Below are positions 16,698 to 25,547 of a stretch of 64,000 nt of DNA, piece by piece. How positions within the stretch are numbered: the first letter of the stretch is position 1; each line of letters starts with the position of its first letter. Below the pieces are notes generated by a model. That model was not told where the DNA came from. It searched no databases and saw only the letters and a list, made by a program, of their open reading frames with translations. Source of the stretch: Exiguobacterium sp. Helios (GTDB lineage Bacteria; Bacillota; Bacilli; Exiguobacteriales; Exiguobacteriaceae); NCBI RefSeq assembly GCF_014524545.1, contig NZ_CP053557.1, positions 1,575,501 to 1,639,500 on the forward strand. Reading direction: 5' to 3'. The translations under genes were made by a program, and so were the position numbers.

Positions 16698-16997
16698 ATG
16701 ACAACTATTCAAATCGATGAAGTAATAAAAAAACTGGAACAGGTCCTGGAAAAACAGCTGACACGAGAGGAAGTATCCGAGTGGGCATATGAACGAATGG
16801 CGGATTTGGAGTGGATGGAAGAGAAAGAAGGCAGGTCGTTGACGAAGAAGGAATTGGCTGTTTTTCGTTGTCTGACGACAGTCTGTGGAATGGATTTGCA
16901 AAATAGTCCGGACGAGTATTTTCATGTAGACGACGATTTTCGGGATTGGATCAAAGCATTTCAGGAAGTGGAGAGAAGCTTTAAAGCTAGAGGATGA
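16698..16997 (+). CDS. Small acidic hypothetical protein, 99 residues
   Basis: 99 residues, helical and acidic, no membrane segment. The pattern LTREEVSEWAYERM then DWIKAFQEVE is shared by many small Bacillales proteins of unknown role that often lie near immunity-type genes. ATG 16698 has GGAG eight bases upstream; an ATG at 16671 has no RBS. Monocistronic or first of a short run with the zinc-ribbon gene downstream. Confidence 0.65.
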   Translation: MTTIQIDEVIKKLEQVLEKQLTREEVSEWAYERMADLEWMEEKEGRSLTKKELAVFRCLTTVCGMDLQNSPDEYFHVDDDFRDWIKAFQEVERSFKARG

Positions 16998-17091
16998 GCC
17001 CGTTTCGCTAATTGAATTTTCTCAACCAATTATCATATTCATGAAACCTTTGTTTAAAAAAACAGGTAAAAAGAGGAAAGGGGATGATGAG

Positions 17092-17310
17092 ATGGTACGA
17101 TGCACGAATTGTGATTATAAGTGGAAGACGAAGGATGTGCTTGCTGTCACTATTGCAAACCACGGCAAAACATGTCCGAACTGCGGGAAGAAGCAATATC
17201 TTTCAAAAGATACCCAACATTATCTGTCACTCGGATACATCAGTCTGTTTTTTCTGTTGATCATGCCGTTTGTCATCAAGCTGAGTGACCGGGAAGAACA
17301 CATCTGGTAA
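17092..17310 (+). CDS. CxxC-20-CxxC family membrane protein
   Basis: 72 residues. CTNC and CPNC are separated by exactly 20 residues, the signature of the cxxc_20_cxxc family (TIGR04104), and a hydrophobic helix follows at about 46-62. The Cys pairs should bind one zinc on the cytosolic side. Start ATG 17092 is preceded by AAAGGGG. An upstream ATG at 17041 is in frame but has no RBS. Known members have no assigned function. Confidence 0.8.
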   Translation: MVRCTNCDYKWKTKDVLAVTIANHGKTCPNCGKKQYLSKDTQHYLSLGYISLFFLLIMPFVIKLSDREEHIW

Positions 17311-17382
17311 GCGAGTTGACGTGTGTTCAAAAAAGATGGCGCTTTTTCAGCGATGTATACTGATGATAAAGGGGGAATGAAA

Positions 17383-17862
17383 ATGAATACATCGCTCTAC
17401 GAAATCGAGGTACAGGACGCAACCGGTCAGACGGTTTCACTTAACGACTACGCCGGAAAGGTTCTTGTCATCGTCAATACAGCAAGTAAGTGCGGGCTCG
17501 TCAAGCAACTCGGAGACTTACAGCGGCTACACGACAAGTATGCGGATCAAGGCGTCAAAGTGCTCGGATTCCCGTGTGACCAATTCAACAATCAGGAGTT
17601 TGCCGATCAGCAGGAAACGATGCAGTTTTGTCAGTTGAATTACGGTGTGACATTCCCGATGTTTCAGAAGATTGACGTCAATGGACCGACGGAACACCAG
17701 TTGTATACGTACTTGAAACAGCAACAGGGAGGACTGCTGTCGTCAAACATCAAGTGGAATTTCACGAAGTTTCTTGTTGATCGTCAAGGGCAGGTCGTCA
17801 AACGATTTGCCCCGGTCGACTCGATTCAGACGATTGAAAAAACACTGGCGAGGTATGTATAA
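17383..17862 (+). CDS. Glutathione peroxidase family thiol peroxidase
   Basis: 160-residue cytosolic peroxidase of the thioredoxin fold. Visible catalytic set: Cys37 in NTASKCGL, Gln in FPCDQFNNQE, and Trp-Asn in IKWNFTKFL. Bacterial Cys-type members usually reduce hydroperoxides with thioredoxin or bacillithiol rather than glutathione. Homologue of B. subtilis BsaA. Start: ATG 17383 is six bases from GGGGGA; ATG 17377 would abut the RBS. A clear terminator follows, so it is likely monocistronic. Confidence 0.92.
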   Translation: MNTSLYEIEVQDATGQTVSLNDYAGKVLVIVNTASKCGLVKQLGDLQRLHDKYADQGVKVLGFPCDQFNNQEFADQQETMQFCQLNYGVTFPMFQKIDVNGPTEHQLYTYLKQQQGGLLSSNIKWNFTKFLVDRQGQVVKRFAPVDSIQTIEKTLARYV

Positions 17863-17870
17863 TGAAACTA

Positions 17871-17942
17871 CGTCCCGTCCGGCGCAAGCCGTCGGGCGGG
17901 ACGAGTCGCATCATCCTACCTTTGGCGAGGTAGGACTTTTTT
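17871..17942 (+). terminator. Two hairpins, second a rho-independent terminator
   Basis: A GC-rich stem (17871-17877 with 17897-17903, inner pairs CCGG/CCGG-like) is followed by a perfect 8-bp stem (17914-17921 with 17928-17935) and a run of T at 17937-17942. The second is a textbook terminator for the peroxidase gene; the first is extra. Confidence 0.85.
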
Positions 17943-17945
17943 ATG

Positions 17946-18410
17946 TCAATTCTCTTTCGGCAGATTAAAAGAATGTCTGACGATAAAATCACTCATCTTA
18001 TGACCAAGATCCGTAAAGACCGGCGGGCGCGGAGACAGGACATGAAAATCCTGCTCGAATGCCCGGATGGCATAGTGCGTCCAGTCGCGCGACGAATCCC
18101 GCTTCAAGCTCATCCAGGCCGTCGCAAAAGTCAGAAGTGCCGAATCCTGATACAAGGCGAGCGGAACCGTACTGAATTCCAGCCCGTCATCCAGTTCATG
18201 CAAATCCGACGAGCGGAGCAGGACGCAATCTGCTTCAAACAACAGTTCAAAATAATTGCAGGAATAGTCGCCGATGAGCACCATGACTTCGTCCGTATGA
18301 CCGCGAAAATAGAGTGCCAGCCGATTGCCGTTTTCCTCGTCCATGACAATGTGATCGAGTTTAATCTGATAGTCTTCCCGGTACAACAGTTTCTCGAATG
18401 TGATATGCAT
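17946..18410 (-). CDS. Hypothetical cytosolic protein, 154 residues
   Basis: 154 residues, no membrane helix. Start ATG 18410 (MHITFEKLL) has AAGGAGGG nine bases upstream. Beta-rich, with a central DYSCNYFELLFE segment. It ends in HSFNLPKEN. It lies 14 bp after the exporter gene on the same strand and is likely co-transcribed with it. I do not recognise the family. Confidence 0.65.
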   Translation of the reverse strand: MHITFEKLLYREDYQIKLDHIVMDEENGNRLALYFRGHTDEVMVLIGDYSCNYFELLFEADCVLLRSSDLHELDDGLEFSTVPLALYQDSALLTFATAWMSLKRDSSRDWTHYAIRAFEQDFHVLSPRPPVFTDLGHKMSDFIVRHSFNLPKEN

Positions 18411-18424
18411 GACTGATGCCCTCC

Positions 18425-19330
18425 TTAAGAGTGTTTTTCCTTGGCGAGTTCGAGGATGTCCGGCTGTCGTGTCGAACGCGACAACCAGACGAGCAGACCG
18501 ATGCCGAAAAATAAAAGCGAAATGCCGACCCACGATAACAGGCTGAGCGTTTCCCCGAGGACCAAAACGCCGAGCAAGGCAGCGGTCAACGGTTCACCAA
18601 GAGAGAGTGTGACGGCTGTCGAAGACGAGACGTGCGCAAGACCTCGTGCGAACAACAGATAGGCAACACCTGTTGCGAGAACACCAAGATGGAGACTGAT
18701 GCCGGCGCCGCGCAGACTGAAGACCCATGACAGATCAAACAGGAATAAGAGTGGTGATAACAAGAGAGCGCTGAGTGTAAAGACGACCGCGACGACGGAT
18801 AGCGGAGGGTGTGTTTTCACTAAGTCCCGGCTGACAAACGTGTAGACGGCAAAGGACATTCCGGCACCGAGTGCGAGCACGATCCCGAACGGATCGACTG
18901 AAACGGATGCCTGATTCATGACCAACAGTAAACAACCGGCAATCGAAAACAATGTCGACAGCCACCAAATGGTACCCGGTCGATTTCTTAAGACAAGCCA
19001 TTCAATCACTCCGGAAAAAATCGGCGCACTGCCGATCGCGACGACGGTTCCGACGGCGACTCCGGTCATAAGGACAGCGGAAAAGAACAATGGCTGATAG
19101 GCGGCCATGCTGAGGGCAGCGAGGAAAATCGTAGGTAGCGGCCAATCTTTTAAGGTCAGCTTGCCGGTCAATAAGACGAGACTGAGTAAAAAGAAGCCGC
19201 CGACCGCCAAACGAACGGCGCCGATCGCAATTGGGTGGGCCGTTTCCGGCGCAAAGGCTTGCGACGTTCCGGTTGTTCCCCAAAGCATTGCTGCCAGTAA
19301 AATCAGCAGCATCGAAGACTGTTTGTGCAT
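18425..19330 (-). CDS. EamA/DMT superfamily transporter
   Basis: 301 residues with ten hydrophobic helices in two EamA repeats. The first repeat begins AAMLWGTTGTSQAFA, the second LGAGMSFAVYTFVSRDL; both carry the conserved small-residue packing and the glutamate near helix 9 (SLGEPLTAALLGVL). Predicted inner-membrane exporter of metabolites or amino acids; substrate not predictable. GGAGG precedes ATG 19330. The unknown 154-residue gene follows. Confidence 0.88.
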   Translation of the reverse strand: MHKQSSMLLILLAAMLWGTTGTSQAFAPETAHPIAIGAVRLAVGGFFLLSLVLLTGKLTLKDWPLPTIFLAALSMAAYQPLFFSAVLMTGVAVGTVVAIGSAPIFSGVIEWLVLRNRPGTIWWLSTLFSIAGCLLLVMNQASVSVDPFGIVLALGAGMSFAVYTFVSRDLVKTHPPLSVVAVVFTLSALLLSPLLFLFDLSWVFSLRGAGISLHLGVLATGVAYLLFARGLAHVSSSTAVTLSLGEPLTAALLGVLVLGETLSLLSWVGISLLFFGIGLLVWLSRSTRQPDILELAKEKHS

Positions 19331-19501
19331 GGTTCACCTCCGGATTAATAGACATAGATGCTGTTTAAAGATCATTTTTGATTAGAAAAAGAATACCACA
19401 GAAAGAGGAAGTTGAGTTCACCCAAATTATTGGTAAAATGGTAGACTAAAGGAAGATGAGGCCAGGTGGCTCATACATAGAAAAATAAGAGGGTGGATCC
19501 A

Positions 19502-20452
19502 ATGAATCAAATCGCAGCAGTACTCGGTGGGCTTCAGCAGAAAATCAGTCATGGTTCAACGTTCATTCAACGGAAGTACAATGAAATCGGTCAGGCGAAA
19601 TTTAATCTCCCGGAACCGGTGACGGCAGCATCGCTTGCGGCATTCGAAGCCGAATTCAATCAAAAATTACCGATTGAATACCAAACGTTCTTTGAACTGC
19701 ATGACGGAGCGGATCTGTTTATTCTTGATGATGGTTTGGGGCTGGTATTGCATTCCTTGGAGCGGGTGATTGAAGCGACGAATGAGGCAATCGAATATGA
19801 ATTGATTCATGAGGACTTCGATCATTACTGGGTGATTGGGGAAATCAATGAGGGTTATCTGTTGATTAACCGTGAGTTTGCAAAAACGGAGGATACACCA
19901 TATATGTATTGGGTGTTCCATGAATTATCGACCGAGGACGCCGATCCAATCGGTCAAAATTTCGGAACGTTCCTTGAGTATTCAATCATTGCCCAAGGAG
20001 ACGTGTTTTGGGAGTTCAAGGACTTCAGTATTGAAAAGGATAATTATTTCATCGACGAAGAGACTCTGGAAGAGAAGGTTAAGCCGCCAATCTCGATCCG
20101 GTTTGTCGATTCGGTTCGCGTCGAAATTGAATACCCGATTTCGAAAACCAATTCATATTTCACGATTTCGATTTATGAGGGCAAGTTTGAACAGGAGAAA
20201 CTAGGGATGCGTTATAACGAAGGCCGGGGTTTTGAGAAGGTCATCCAATCCCTCCGTGATCATTTGTCTTATGAACAATATCATTTTTCGTCAATTCAAG
20301 TGTTCCAAAGAGAACATTTGTTACAGACGAACGAAGATCAATCAGGAGACCCTTTAGTCCGAAACGAAAACCTACAACGACAAGGATTCAGATACGACGG
20401 CTACCGGGCCTTTGCGGACCAATTACCGCGTCCGTTACCGGGCTGGGAATAA
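19502..20452 (+). CDS. SUKH-1 (SMI1/KNR4) protein
   Basis: 316 residues. Residues 25-145 show the SUKH-1 pattern: LAAFEAEFNQKLPIEYQTFF then LHDGADLF, and a late YWVF. The C-terminal half (about 160-316) is a separate unrecognised domain. SUKH proteins are commonly immunity proteins for contact or secreted nuclease toxins. Start ATG 19502 lies after GAGGGTGG; a GTG at 19493 sits inside that RBS. No toxin is adjacent. It is the first of several SUKH genes in the window. Confidence 0.8.
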   Translation: MNQIAAVLGGLQQKISHGSTFIQRKYNEIGQAKFNLPEPVTAASLAAFEAEFNQKLPIEYQTFFELHDGADLFILDDGLGLVLHSLERVIEATNEAIEYELIHEDFDHYWVIGEINEGYLLINREFAKTEDTPYMYWVFHELSTEDADPIGQNFGTFLEYSIIAQGDVFWEFKDFSIEKDNYFIDEETLEEKVKPPISIRFVDSVRVEIEYPISKTNSYFTISIYEGKFEQEKLGMRYNEGRGFEKVIQSLRDHLSYEQYHFSSIQVFQREHLLQTNEDQSGDPLVRNENLQRQGFRYDGYRAFADQLPRPLPGWE

Positions 20453-20527
20453 GCCAAGCATTACATTCAAGGAGCACCTTCATTTCTTAGACTCTTTTGT
20501 AACGAATGATCGAAAGGAGAAATGGAA

Positions 20528-20944
20528 ATGCAAAAACTGCTGATTATCCCATTGTTATTCAGTTTAGCCGGGTGTATGTCCCTCGACATGAAACCGAGTA
20601 GTCAGTCGGTCGAAACGGGTTATACAGGAAGTGTCAAAGACGGGTTTGTATTTGAATACAAACTGACCAATACCGGCGATTATCCGGTAAAAGTCGCCTC
20701 CCGGGCCGGTCATCTGCTCAACGTTAAGGTCCGCAAACATGGTTCTCAAAAAGTCGTCTATGATTCGTACGAAGAGGTGGAGCCGAAACGGTTGTCGAAA
20801 GAAGTACAACCGCATACCACGGTGACGCTGAAGAAAACAGTCAAAGCCGGTGTCATTCCAGCGGGTGTGTTTGACATTGACTATATCGTCCGTGACGATA
20901 CAGGTGAAAGCGCAGGTGGCGATAAAGAAATCAAATTAAACTAA
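20528..20944 (+). CDS. BsuPI-domain lipoprotein
   Basis: 138 residues. Lipoprotein signal with lipobox SLAGC at 13-17. The mature part has the BsuPI (intracellular proteinase inhibitor-type) beta-sandwich pattern: FEYKLTNTGDYPVKV early and a late FDIDYIVRDD. Anchored on the outer membrane face. ATG 20528 is eight bases from GGAG; ATG 20522 is too near. Followed by two small membrane genes, with which it may form an operon closed by the terminator at 21488. Confidence 0.75.
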   Translation: MQKLLIIPLLFSLAGCMSLDMKPSSQSVETGYTGSVKDGFVFEYKLTNTGDYPVKVASRAGHLLNVKVRKHGSQKVVYDSYEEVEPKRLSKEVQPHTTVTLKKTVKAGVIPAGVFDIDYIVRDDTGESAGGDKEIKLN

Positions 20945-20965
20945 TTCAATCCAGGAGGAATAAAA

Positions 20966-21232
20966 ATGTGGAAGAATCCAAGTTACCGTTACGGAATATG
21001 GTCATTGATTGTCAGCTTTTTCTTATTCTTAATCGTTCAAATGTATAGTGCTTATATCGAACTGTCACCCAAGTTTGATGGAGGGGCACTCGAAGAATAT
21101 CATTTGATTTACTTCCCGGTTATCGCATTGATTGTGGGATGTACGTTCCTGATTGGCGGTTGGTGGAATGAGGACTTCAAACAGGAAGCACAAAAACGAG
21201 CAGCACTAGAAGCTGAAAAGCCGACAGAGTGA
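20966..21232 (+). CDS. Small two-helix membrane protein
   Basis: 88 residues with two hydrophobic segments (about 11-30 and 48-66), a short loop between and a charged Lys/Glu tail. AGGAGGA precedes the ATG at good spacing. It sits 21 bp after the BsuPI lipoprotein gene. No family recognised. Confidence 0.65.
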   Translation: MWKNPSYRYGIWSLIVSFFLFLIVQMYSAYIELSPKFDGGALEEYHLIYFPVIALIVGCTFLIGGWWNEDFKQEAQKRAALEAEKPTE

Positions 21233-21259
21233 AGATGGCTTTTAAAGGAGTGAAACAAA

Positions 21260-21460
21260 ATGATTAAGAATTTTCCTGCTTTACTGATGCTGACAGTGGC
21301 GGGCATCGTCTTCATGCGTTTCTTATCGGATACGGAAATGGTGCCATTTTTGAAGATTATTTTAACGCTCGTCGGACTCGTCATGATATTATCGGGAATC
21401 ATCGGAATGATGTTACACGGCTGGGTCATAGGTTATGAGCGAAACCGAAAACGGATGTAA
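21260..21460 (+). CDS. Small two-helix membrane protein
   Basis: 66 residues with two hydrophobic helices (about 5-22 and 34-54) and a basic C-terminus (YERNRKRM). AAAGGAG precedes the ATG. Last gene of the presumed BsuPI operon, directly before a strong terminator. Function unknown. Confidence 0.65.
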   Translation: MIKNFPALLMLTVAGIVFMRFLSDTEMVPFLKIILTLVGLVMILSGIIGMMLHGWVIGYERNRKRM

Positions 21461-21487
21461 ACAGGATCTATGCTTTGAAACCAACTG

Positions 21488-21538
21488 ACGTGAACTCTTC
21501 CCGACGCTAAATACAGCGTCGGGAAGAGTTCACGTTTT
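21488..21538 (+). terminator. Strong rho-independent terminator
   Basis: Arms 21488-21508 and 21515-21535 form a perfect 21-bp stem around a 6-base loop, followed by TTT. It closes the + strand run and lies between convergent genes, so it may also serve the - strand regulator gene ending at 21576. Confidence 0.85.
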
Positions 21539-21575
21539 GTAATGTAAGAAGAAAAAAGCAAAAGCTAGACGTATG

Positions 21576-22415
21576 TTAAGTGTTGGCGATTAAACGTTTT
21601 AACTTTTGTTCCGTCGTCGTGCCCTCCATCGGTGTATAGATACTGCATCTTAAATCAATCTCTCCCTGAACTTGTAGCGAGGTCAGATCAAACAGCATCT
21701 TTCCGGCTTTTGCATGCCGAAATTCAATCATGATTTCGGGTGCTTTGCTGACCTGGCTTTGAGTCCATAGTTCCAGGAAATCGGGATATGTGCGACTCAT
21801 CTCCTCGATAAAGGCGGTATACCATTCGTCTCCGGAATATTGACCGTAATAGGTGCGGAAAATGGACAGAAAACCTTTTGCGAAATGTTCCCAGTTAACA
21901 GCCAGCACCTTAAATTCCTTTTGGGAAAAAACAAGCCGGATTAAATTTCGTTGAGATTCCGGGATGTTTGCAAAATCTACGAATACGTGGGCCGCTGCCG
22001 TATTCCAACCGACAATCTGACAATAGCGGTCCGTGACAATCGTCGGACAATAAGTCAGGTCCGATAAAATTTTTTTGAGCGATGAACTGATCGGGGACGG
22101 ATCTTTTTTTAAGGGTGGAGTGACGGAGTTCGCATCAATCGTTAAATCGTACAGGTACTCCCGCTCATCCTTGTTCAAACACAATGCCTGCGCTACACAA
22201 TCCAGTACACTTCTCGAGACTTTGATGTCTCTTCCTTGCTCGAGCCAGGTATACCATGTCGTGCTGACGCCTGCTAATTGTGCGACTTCTTCCCGGCGTA
22301 ACCCCGGGGTGCGTCTTCTTGTGCCGGACGGGAAGCCGAGGGATTCCGGTTTAAGCTCAGCTCTTTTGGTTTTTAAAAACGTCGAAAGGGCGTCGAGTCT
22401 GTTTTTATCATTCAT
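21576..22415 (-). CDS. MmyB-like XRE transcriptional regulator
   Basis: 279 residues. Residues 10-75 are an XRE helix-turn-helix with the subfamily mark GLRREEVAQLAGVSTTWYTW. The rest is the MmyB-type ligand-binding domain, PAS-like, with WNTAAAHVFVDF and RFHAKAG-type ending (FRHAKAGKMLF). In the one structure I recall for this class the pocket held a fatty acid. Start ATG 22415 follows TGGAGGA. It is transcribed away from a fabF-like gene, and a 15-bp palindrome lies between them. Confidence 0.85.
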   Translation of the reverse strand: MNDKNRLDALSTFLKTKRAELKPESLGFPSGTRRRTPGLRREEVAQLAGVSTTWYTWLEQGRDIKVSRSVLDCVAQALCLNKDEREYLYDLTIDANSVTPPLKKDPSPISSSLKKILSDLTYCPTIVTDRYCQIVGWNTAAAHVFVDFANIPESQRNLIRLVFSQKEFKVLAVNWEHFAKGFLSIFRTYYGQYSGDEWYTAFIEEMSRTYPDFLELWTQSQVSKAPEIMIEFRHAKAGKMLFDLTSLQVQGEIDLRCSIYTPMEGTTTEQKLKRLIANT

Positions 22416-22445
22416 ATCTTGTCCTCCAATCGAAATCACCATCCA

Positions 22446-22460
22446 AGTATAATTTATACT
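22446..22460. promoter_or_regulatory. 15-bp palindrome between regulator and fabF
   Basis: AGTATAA-T-TTATACT is a perfect inverted repeat with a single central base. It overlaps a TATAAT-like element in the divergent promoter region. This is the expected site of autoregulation by the MmyB-like regulator and possible control of fabF. Operator function is inference. Confidence 0.45.
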
Positions 22461-22533
22461 AGGATAAACAGCCACTTGTAATAGGATAGTAAACGGATAT
22501 GATTACCTTATACGATAACGAGGAGTGAGGAAT

Positions 22534-23772
22534 TTGGAGCGAGTGGTTATTACAGGTGTTGGTGTGATTTCTCCTATTGGAAATGATGTCGATACATTTT
22601 GGAAGCATTTAATTGGAGGAAAGTCTGGTATTTCAATGATTGATACGTTTGATACATCGCAGCATAAAGCAAAGATTGCTGGGATCGTCCGGGATTTTGA
22701 TGCGGAACAGGTCATTGGGAAAAAAGAGGCACAGCGACTGGATCGGTTCACACAGTTTGCACTCGCAGCAGCAACCCAAGCCTGGGAAGATGCGGAATTA
22801 GAAGGCGTTCCCATCGATCTAGAGAAGACGGGTGTGTACGTCGGTTCAGGAATAGGCGGAATCGAGACCCTGATTCAGAACGTGGATGTCCTGGATAAGC
22901 GGGGACCGAGAAGAGTAAGTCCGAGTTTAGTACCGTCCATCATGTCAAATGCGGCTGCGGCTCATATCAGCATCAAATGGAAAACTATGGGCCCGACGAT
23001 GTCGCCTGTATCGGCATGTGCCATTGGAAATACGGCAATCGGAGAAGCATTCCGGCTGATTCGTATGGGAGAAGCGGATGTCATGTTTGCAGGAGGGACG
23101 GAAGCCGCAATCACGGATTTATCTTTAGCAAGTTTCGGAAACGCGACTGCCTTATCTACACGAAACGATGCCCCCACTCAAGCCAGCCGTCCGTTTGATG
23201 CAGGACGGGACGGGTTTGTGATGGCCGAGGGGGCGAGCATCTTAATAGTCGAATCACTGACACATGCTTTAGCAAGAGAGGCAAAAATTTATGCTGAGAT
23301 TGCAGGATATGGCGCGAGTTCTGATGCGTATCATATCGTGGCCACTCACCCGGAAGGTCAGGGCGCATACCTGGCCATGAAAAAGGCATTGCAGAGTGCT
23401 GGAATCGAAGCCGGTCAAATTGACGTGATTAGTGCGCATGCAACCAGTACCTTGGTGGGCGACCAGTCAGAAACGCTGGCGATTAAAAAACTGTTTCAGG
23501 AACATGCCTACACGATTCCCGTTACAGCAAACAAGTCTATGCTTGGCCATATGCTCGGAGCGGCAGGAGGAGCGGAAGCGATCGCCTTGGCGAAGAGTTT
23601 ACAGGAGGGGGTCATCCCGCCGACAATCAATCTCGAAACGGCAGATCCTGTATGTGATTTGGATTATGTTCCAGGAGTGGCCCGAACCGCAGATATGATA
23701 TTCGGATTATCCAATTCCTTTGGGTTTGGCGGTCATAACGCGGCGATTGTCTTAAAAAAATACGAAGGCTAA
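22534..23772 (+). CDS. fabF: 3-oxoacyl-ACP synthase II (FabF family)
   Basis: 412-residue condensing enzyme that elongates acyl-ACP with malonyl-ACP. The Cys-His-His triad is present: Cys in VSACAIGNTAIG, His in SAHATSTLVGD, His in NKSMLGHMLGAAGG. The start is TTG 22534 (reading MERVVITGVG), eight bases from AGGAG; a GTG at 22525 lies inside the RBS. No fatty-acid gene lies beside it, so this may be a second FabF rather than the main biosynthetic copy. The divergent regulator is of a class with a fatty-acid-binding-like domain, which suggests lipid-responsive control. Confidence 0.88.
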   Translation: MERVVITGVGVISPIGNDVDTFWKHLIGGKSGISMIDTFDTSQHKAKIAGIVRDFDAEQVIGKKEAQRLDRFTQFALAAATQAWEDAELEGVPIDLEKTGVYVGSGIGGIETLIQNVDVLDKRGPRRVSPSLVPSIMSNAAAAHISIKWKTMGPTMSPVSACAIGNTAIGEAFRLIRMGEADVMFAGGTEAAITDLSLASFGNATALSTRNDAPTQASRPFDAGRDGFVMAEGASILIVESLTHALAREAKIYAEIAGYGASSDAYHIVATHPEGQGAYLAMKKALQSAGIEAGQIDVISAHATSTLVGDQSETLAIKKLFQEHAYTIPVTANKSMLGHMLGAAGGAEAIALAKSLQEGVIPPTINLETADPVCDLDYVPGVARTADMIFGLSNSFGFGGHNAAIVLKKYEG

Positions 23773-23921
23773 CGGATTGATTTCTTAAATGAGATGGACG
23801 CAACGGAAAGCAATTCGTCATAATGACTTTACAAATGATTCAGCGAACCATCGAAGAGCAGGCGGGAGACAAGATAATGATGCACTGAAAAGTGAGAAAT
23901 CAAAACAGCCGAATTGAAATG

Positions 23922-24563
23922 TCATTGTTCTTCAGTTAGAAAGCCTTCTGATTGATCCAGTCTATATTTTTCATTTAGATATTGAAATGTGTTTTCCTCA
24001 TTGAGTAGAATAAAACAACCCCGGTCGTCAAAAATATACAGGATGATGTCTTTGTCCGGGTTCACAAAATAAATCACGGGATAGTACGTCTGTCTTGATT
24101 TAAAGCGGGGATACAACTCAGGAAAGTCCTGATTACAGATTGCTTGAAGCAATTTTTTATAACGAAGGGACTTTCTGCTCGGCAATAAGCGGGCATATTG
24201 GTAAATGATTTCTTCCTCATCGCGAACATCCTTTTTTTCAAACTCAAGCGCGTATCGATTCTTTTTATTTTTGAGATAGCGCTCAAAGATCTCCGTACTT
24301 TTCGCCGGAGGAGAATGGAGTTCTTTTCGGACACGTACAATGAGGTACAAACGGTCGTTTTCATGAAACAGATCTTCAAACAAAGTGAGTGATTTTTGAT
24401 AGACCTTATCGAAATATGCCATATTCAGTTCGTCGGAATCCGATTGAATCTGATAAAGTTCCTTTTGCAAGTCGAGACTGAGTGTCAGCGGACGCTCCGC
24501 AAAAGATTCTTCCAAAATATCTGGATTGTCAAAGTGAGTGCGGAAATAATCTTTTAGTTTCAT
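23922..24563 (-). CDS. DUF3885 domain protein
   Basis: 213 residues, cytosolic, acidic. The C-terminal part contains YIFDDRGCFILL, the hallmark YDDRG motif of DUF3885, and the N-terminal part has the family LKDYFRTHF and RLYLIVRV patterns. DUF3885 proteins are common in Bacillales and often occur among polymorphic-toxin immunity genes. AAGGAG precedes the ATG. Stands alone. Role in immunity is inference. Confidence 0.75.
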   Translation of the reverse strand: MKLKDYFRTHFDNPDILEESFAERPLTLSLDLQKELYQIQSDSDELNMAYFDKVYQKSLTLFEDLFHENDRLYLIVRVRKELHSPPAKSTEIFERYLKNKKNRYALEFEKKDVRDEEEIIYQYARLLPSRKSLRYKKLLQAICNQDFPELYPRFKSRQTYYPVIYFVNPDKDIILYIFDDRGCFILLNEENTFQYLNEKYRLDQSEGFLTEEQ

Positions 24564-24701
24564 AAAGTGCTCCTTCCTTGATGATTGTTATGTACTTTCC
24601 TAATGGGTTCAAGAGCGTCTCCGGATGAATGAAGATTTCCGGTTAAGGGTATCGAATATAGAAACAAACTAAAACGATCCACTTAAAAAGGAAGTGAACG
24701 C

Positions 24702-24923
24702 ATGGCGAATCAGCATGTTACACCACATCTGGATGGCGGCTATCAGGTCATTGCGGAAGGGGCATCGAGAGCAACGAAGCGATTTCCGACACAAAAAGAA
24801 GCTATCGCAGCCGGACGGGAAATTGCGAAAAAGCAACAGGTCGAGCTGATCATTCATAATAAGGAAGGTCAGATCCGCGATAAAGATTCATACGGCAATG
24901 ATCCGTTCCCGCCGCGCGGATAA
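24702..24923 (+). CDS. DUF2188 protein
   Basis: 73 residues. The DUF2188 pattern is complete: HVTPHLDGGYQVIAEG, RFPTQKEAIAAGR, ELIIHNKEGQIRDK and a final YGNDPFPPRG. Small cytosolic beta-alpha protein found widely; function unknown, probably stress-related. AGGAAG precedes the ATG. A bidirectional terminator begins 5 bp after its stop. Confidence 0.9.
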   Translation: MANQHVTPHLDGGYQVIAEGASRATKRFPTQKEAIAAGREIAKKQQVELIIHNKEGQIRDKDSYGNDPFPPRG

Positions 24924-24927
24924 ACGC

Positions 24928-24960
24928 AAAAACACGTCGCTCTTATAAGAACGTGTTTTT
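24928..24960. terminator. Bidirectional terminator
   Basis: Arms 24928-24937 and 24951-24960 pair perfectly (10 bp) with A-run and T-run outside. The stop codon of the - strand acetyltransferase gene (24943) lies within the loop, so the hairpin is shared by the convergent genes. Confidence 0.75.
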
Positions 24961-25530
24961 ATTATGGACTGAGCCGTCCTGCCATTCCGTCTTCAACAAG
25001 GAATACATATACAGATCATCGAACTGTCCGCGTGTCTTCTCGTATTGACGCAACAGTCCTTCCCGCTGGAAACCAAGCCGTTCGAGCAACCGTTGAGAGG
25101 CTGTGTTGTCCGGCAGAACAAGCGCTTCGATCCGGTTTAAGTCCCATTCATTAAAACCATGTGCAAGTACGGCCCGAACGGCTTCTTGTGCCAGTCCTTT
25201 GCCCCAGTGACCAGGACTCAGTTCAAAGCCGAGTTCCGCCCGCTGATGCCGGGAAGAACGGTTCAGGAAACCGCAACTGCCAATGATATCAGGAGTTGCA
25301 TGTTCGGTGATGCCCCAGCGGAGACCGGTCTGTTCTGTTCGGATGGAGTGATACCAGTTGATTTCGTCCAACGCATCGGCTTCCGTTTGGAACGGATCGA
25401 GTCCCATTTGTGTGACGACCTGTTCGTCAGCGAGATACGTCAGCAGACTCGGAGCGTCAAGCGGCGTGACTTCGCGTAAGGTCAGCCTTTTTGTTGTGAG
25501 TACAGGAAATGCAAGTGTCGTCAAAGTCAT
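24943..25530 (-). CDS. GNAT acetyltransferase, RimJ/RimL type
   Basis: 195 residues. RimJ/RimL-type layout: opening LTTKRLTLREVTPLDAPSLL, motif A ELSPGHWGKGLAQEAVRAVL, and motif B DNTASQRLLERLGFQREG. Such enzymes acetylate N-terminal or small-molecule amines using acetyl-CoA. The RBS (GAAGG) sits very near ATG 25530; the following TTG (codon 3) is an alternative start. Next gene upstream is 17 bp away on the same strand. Confidence 0.88.
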   Translation of the reverse strand: MTLTTLAFPVLTTKRLTLREVTPLDAPSLLTYLADEQVVTQMGLDPFQTEADALDEINWYHSIRTEQTGLRWGITEHATPDIIGSCGFLNRSSRHQRAELGFELSPGHWGKGLAQEAVRAVLAHGFNEWDLNRIEALVLPDNTASQRLLERLGFQREGLLRQYEKTRGQFDDLYMYSLLKTEWQDGSVHNKNTFL

Positions 25531-25547
25531 CCCTTCTTTCTAAACAT

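Noticed and set aside
18441-19385. ORFs on both strands overlapping the EamA exporter
   Set aside because: Shadow frames of a gene with ten clear helices and a consensus RBS.
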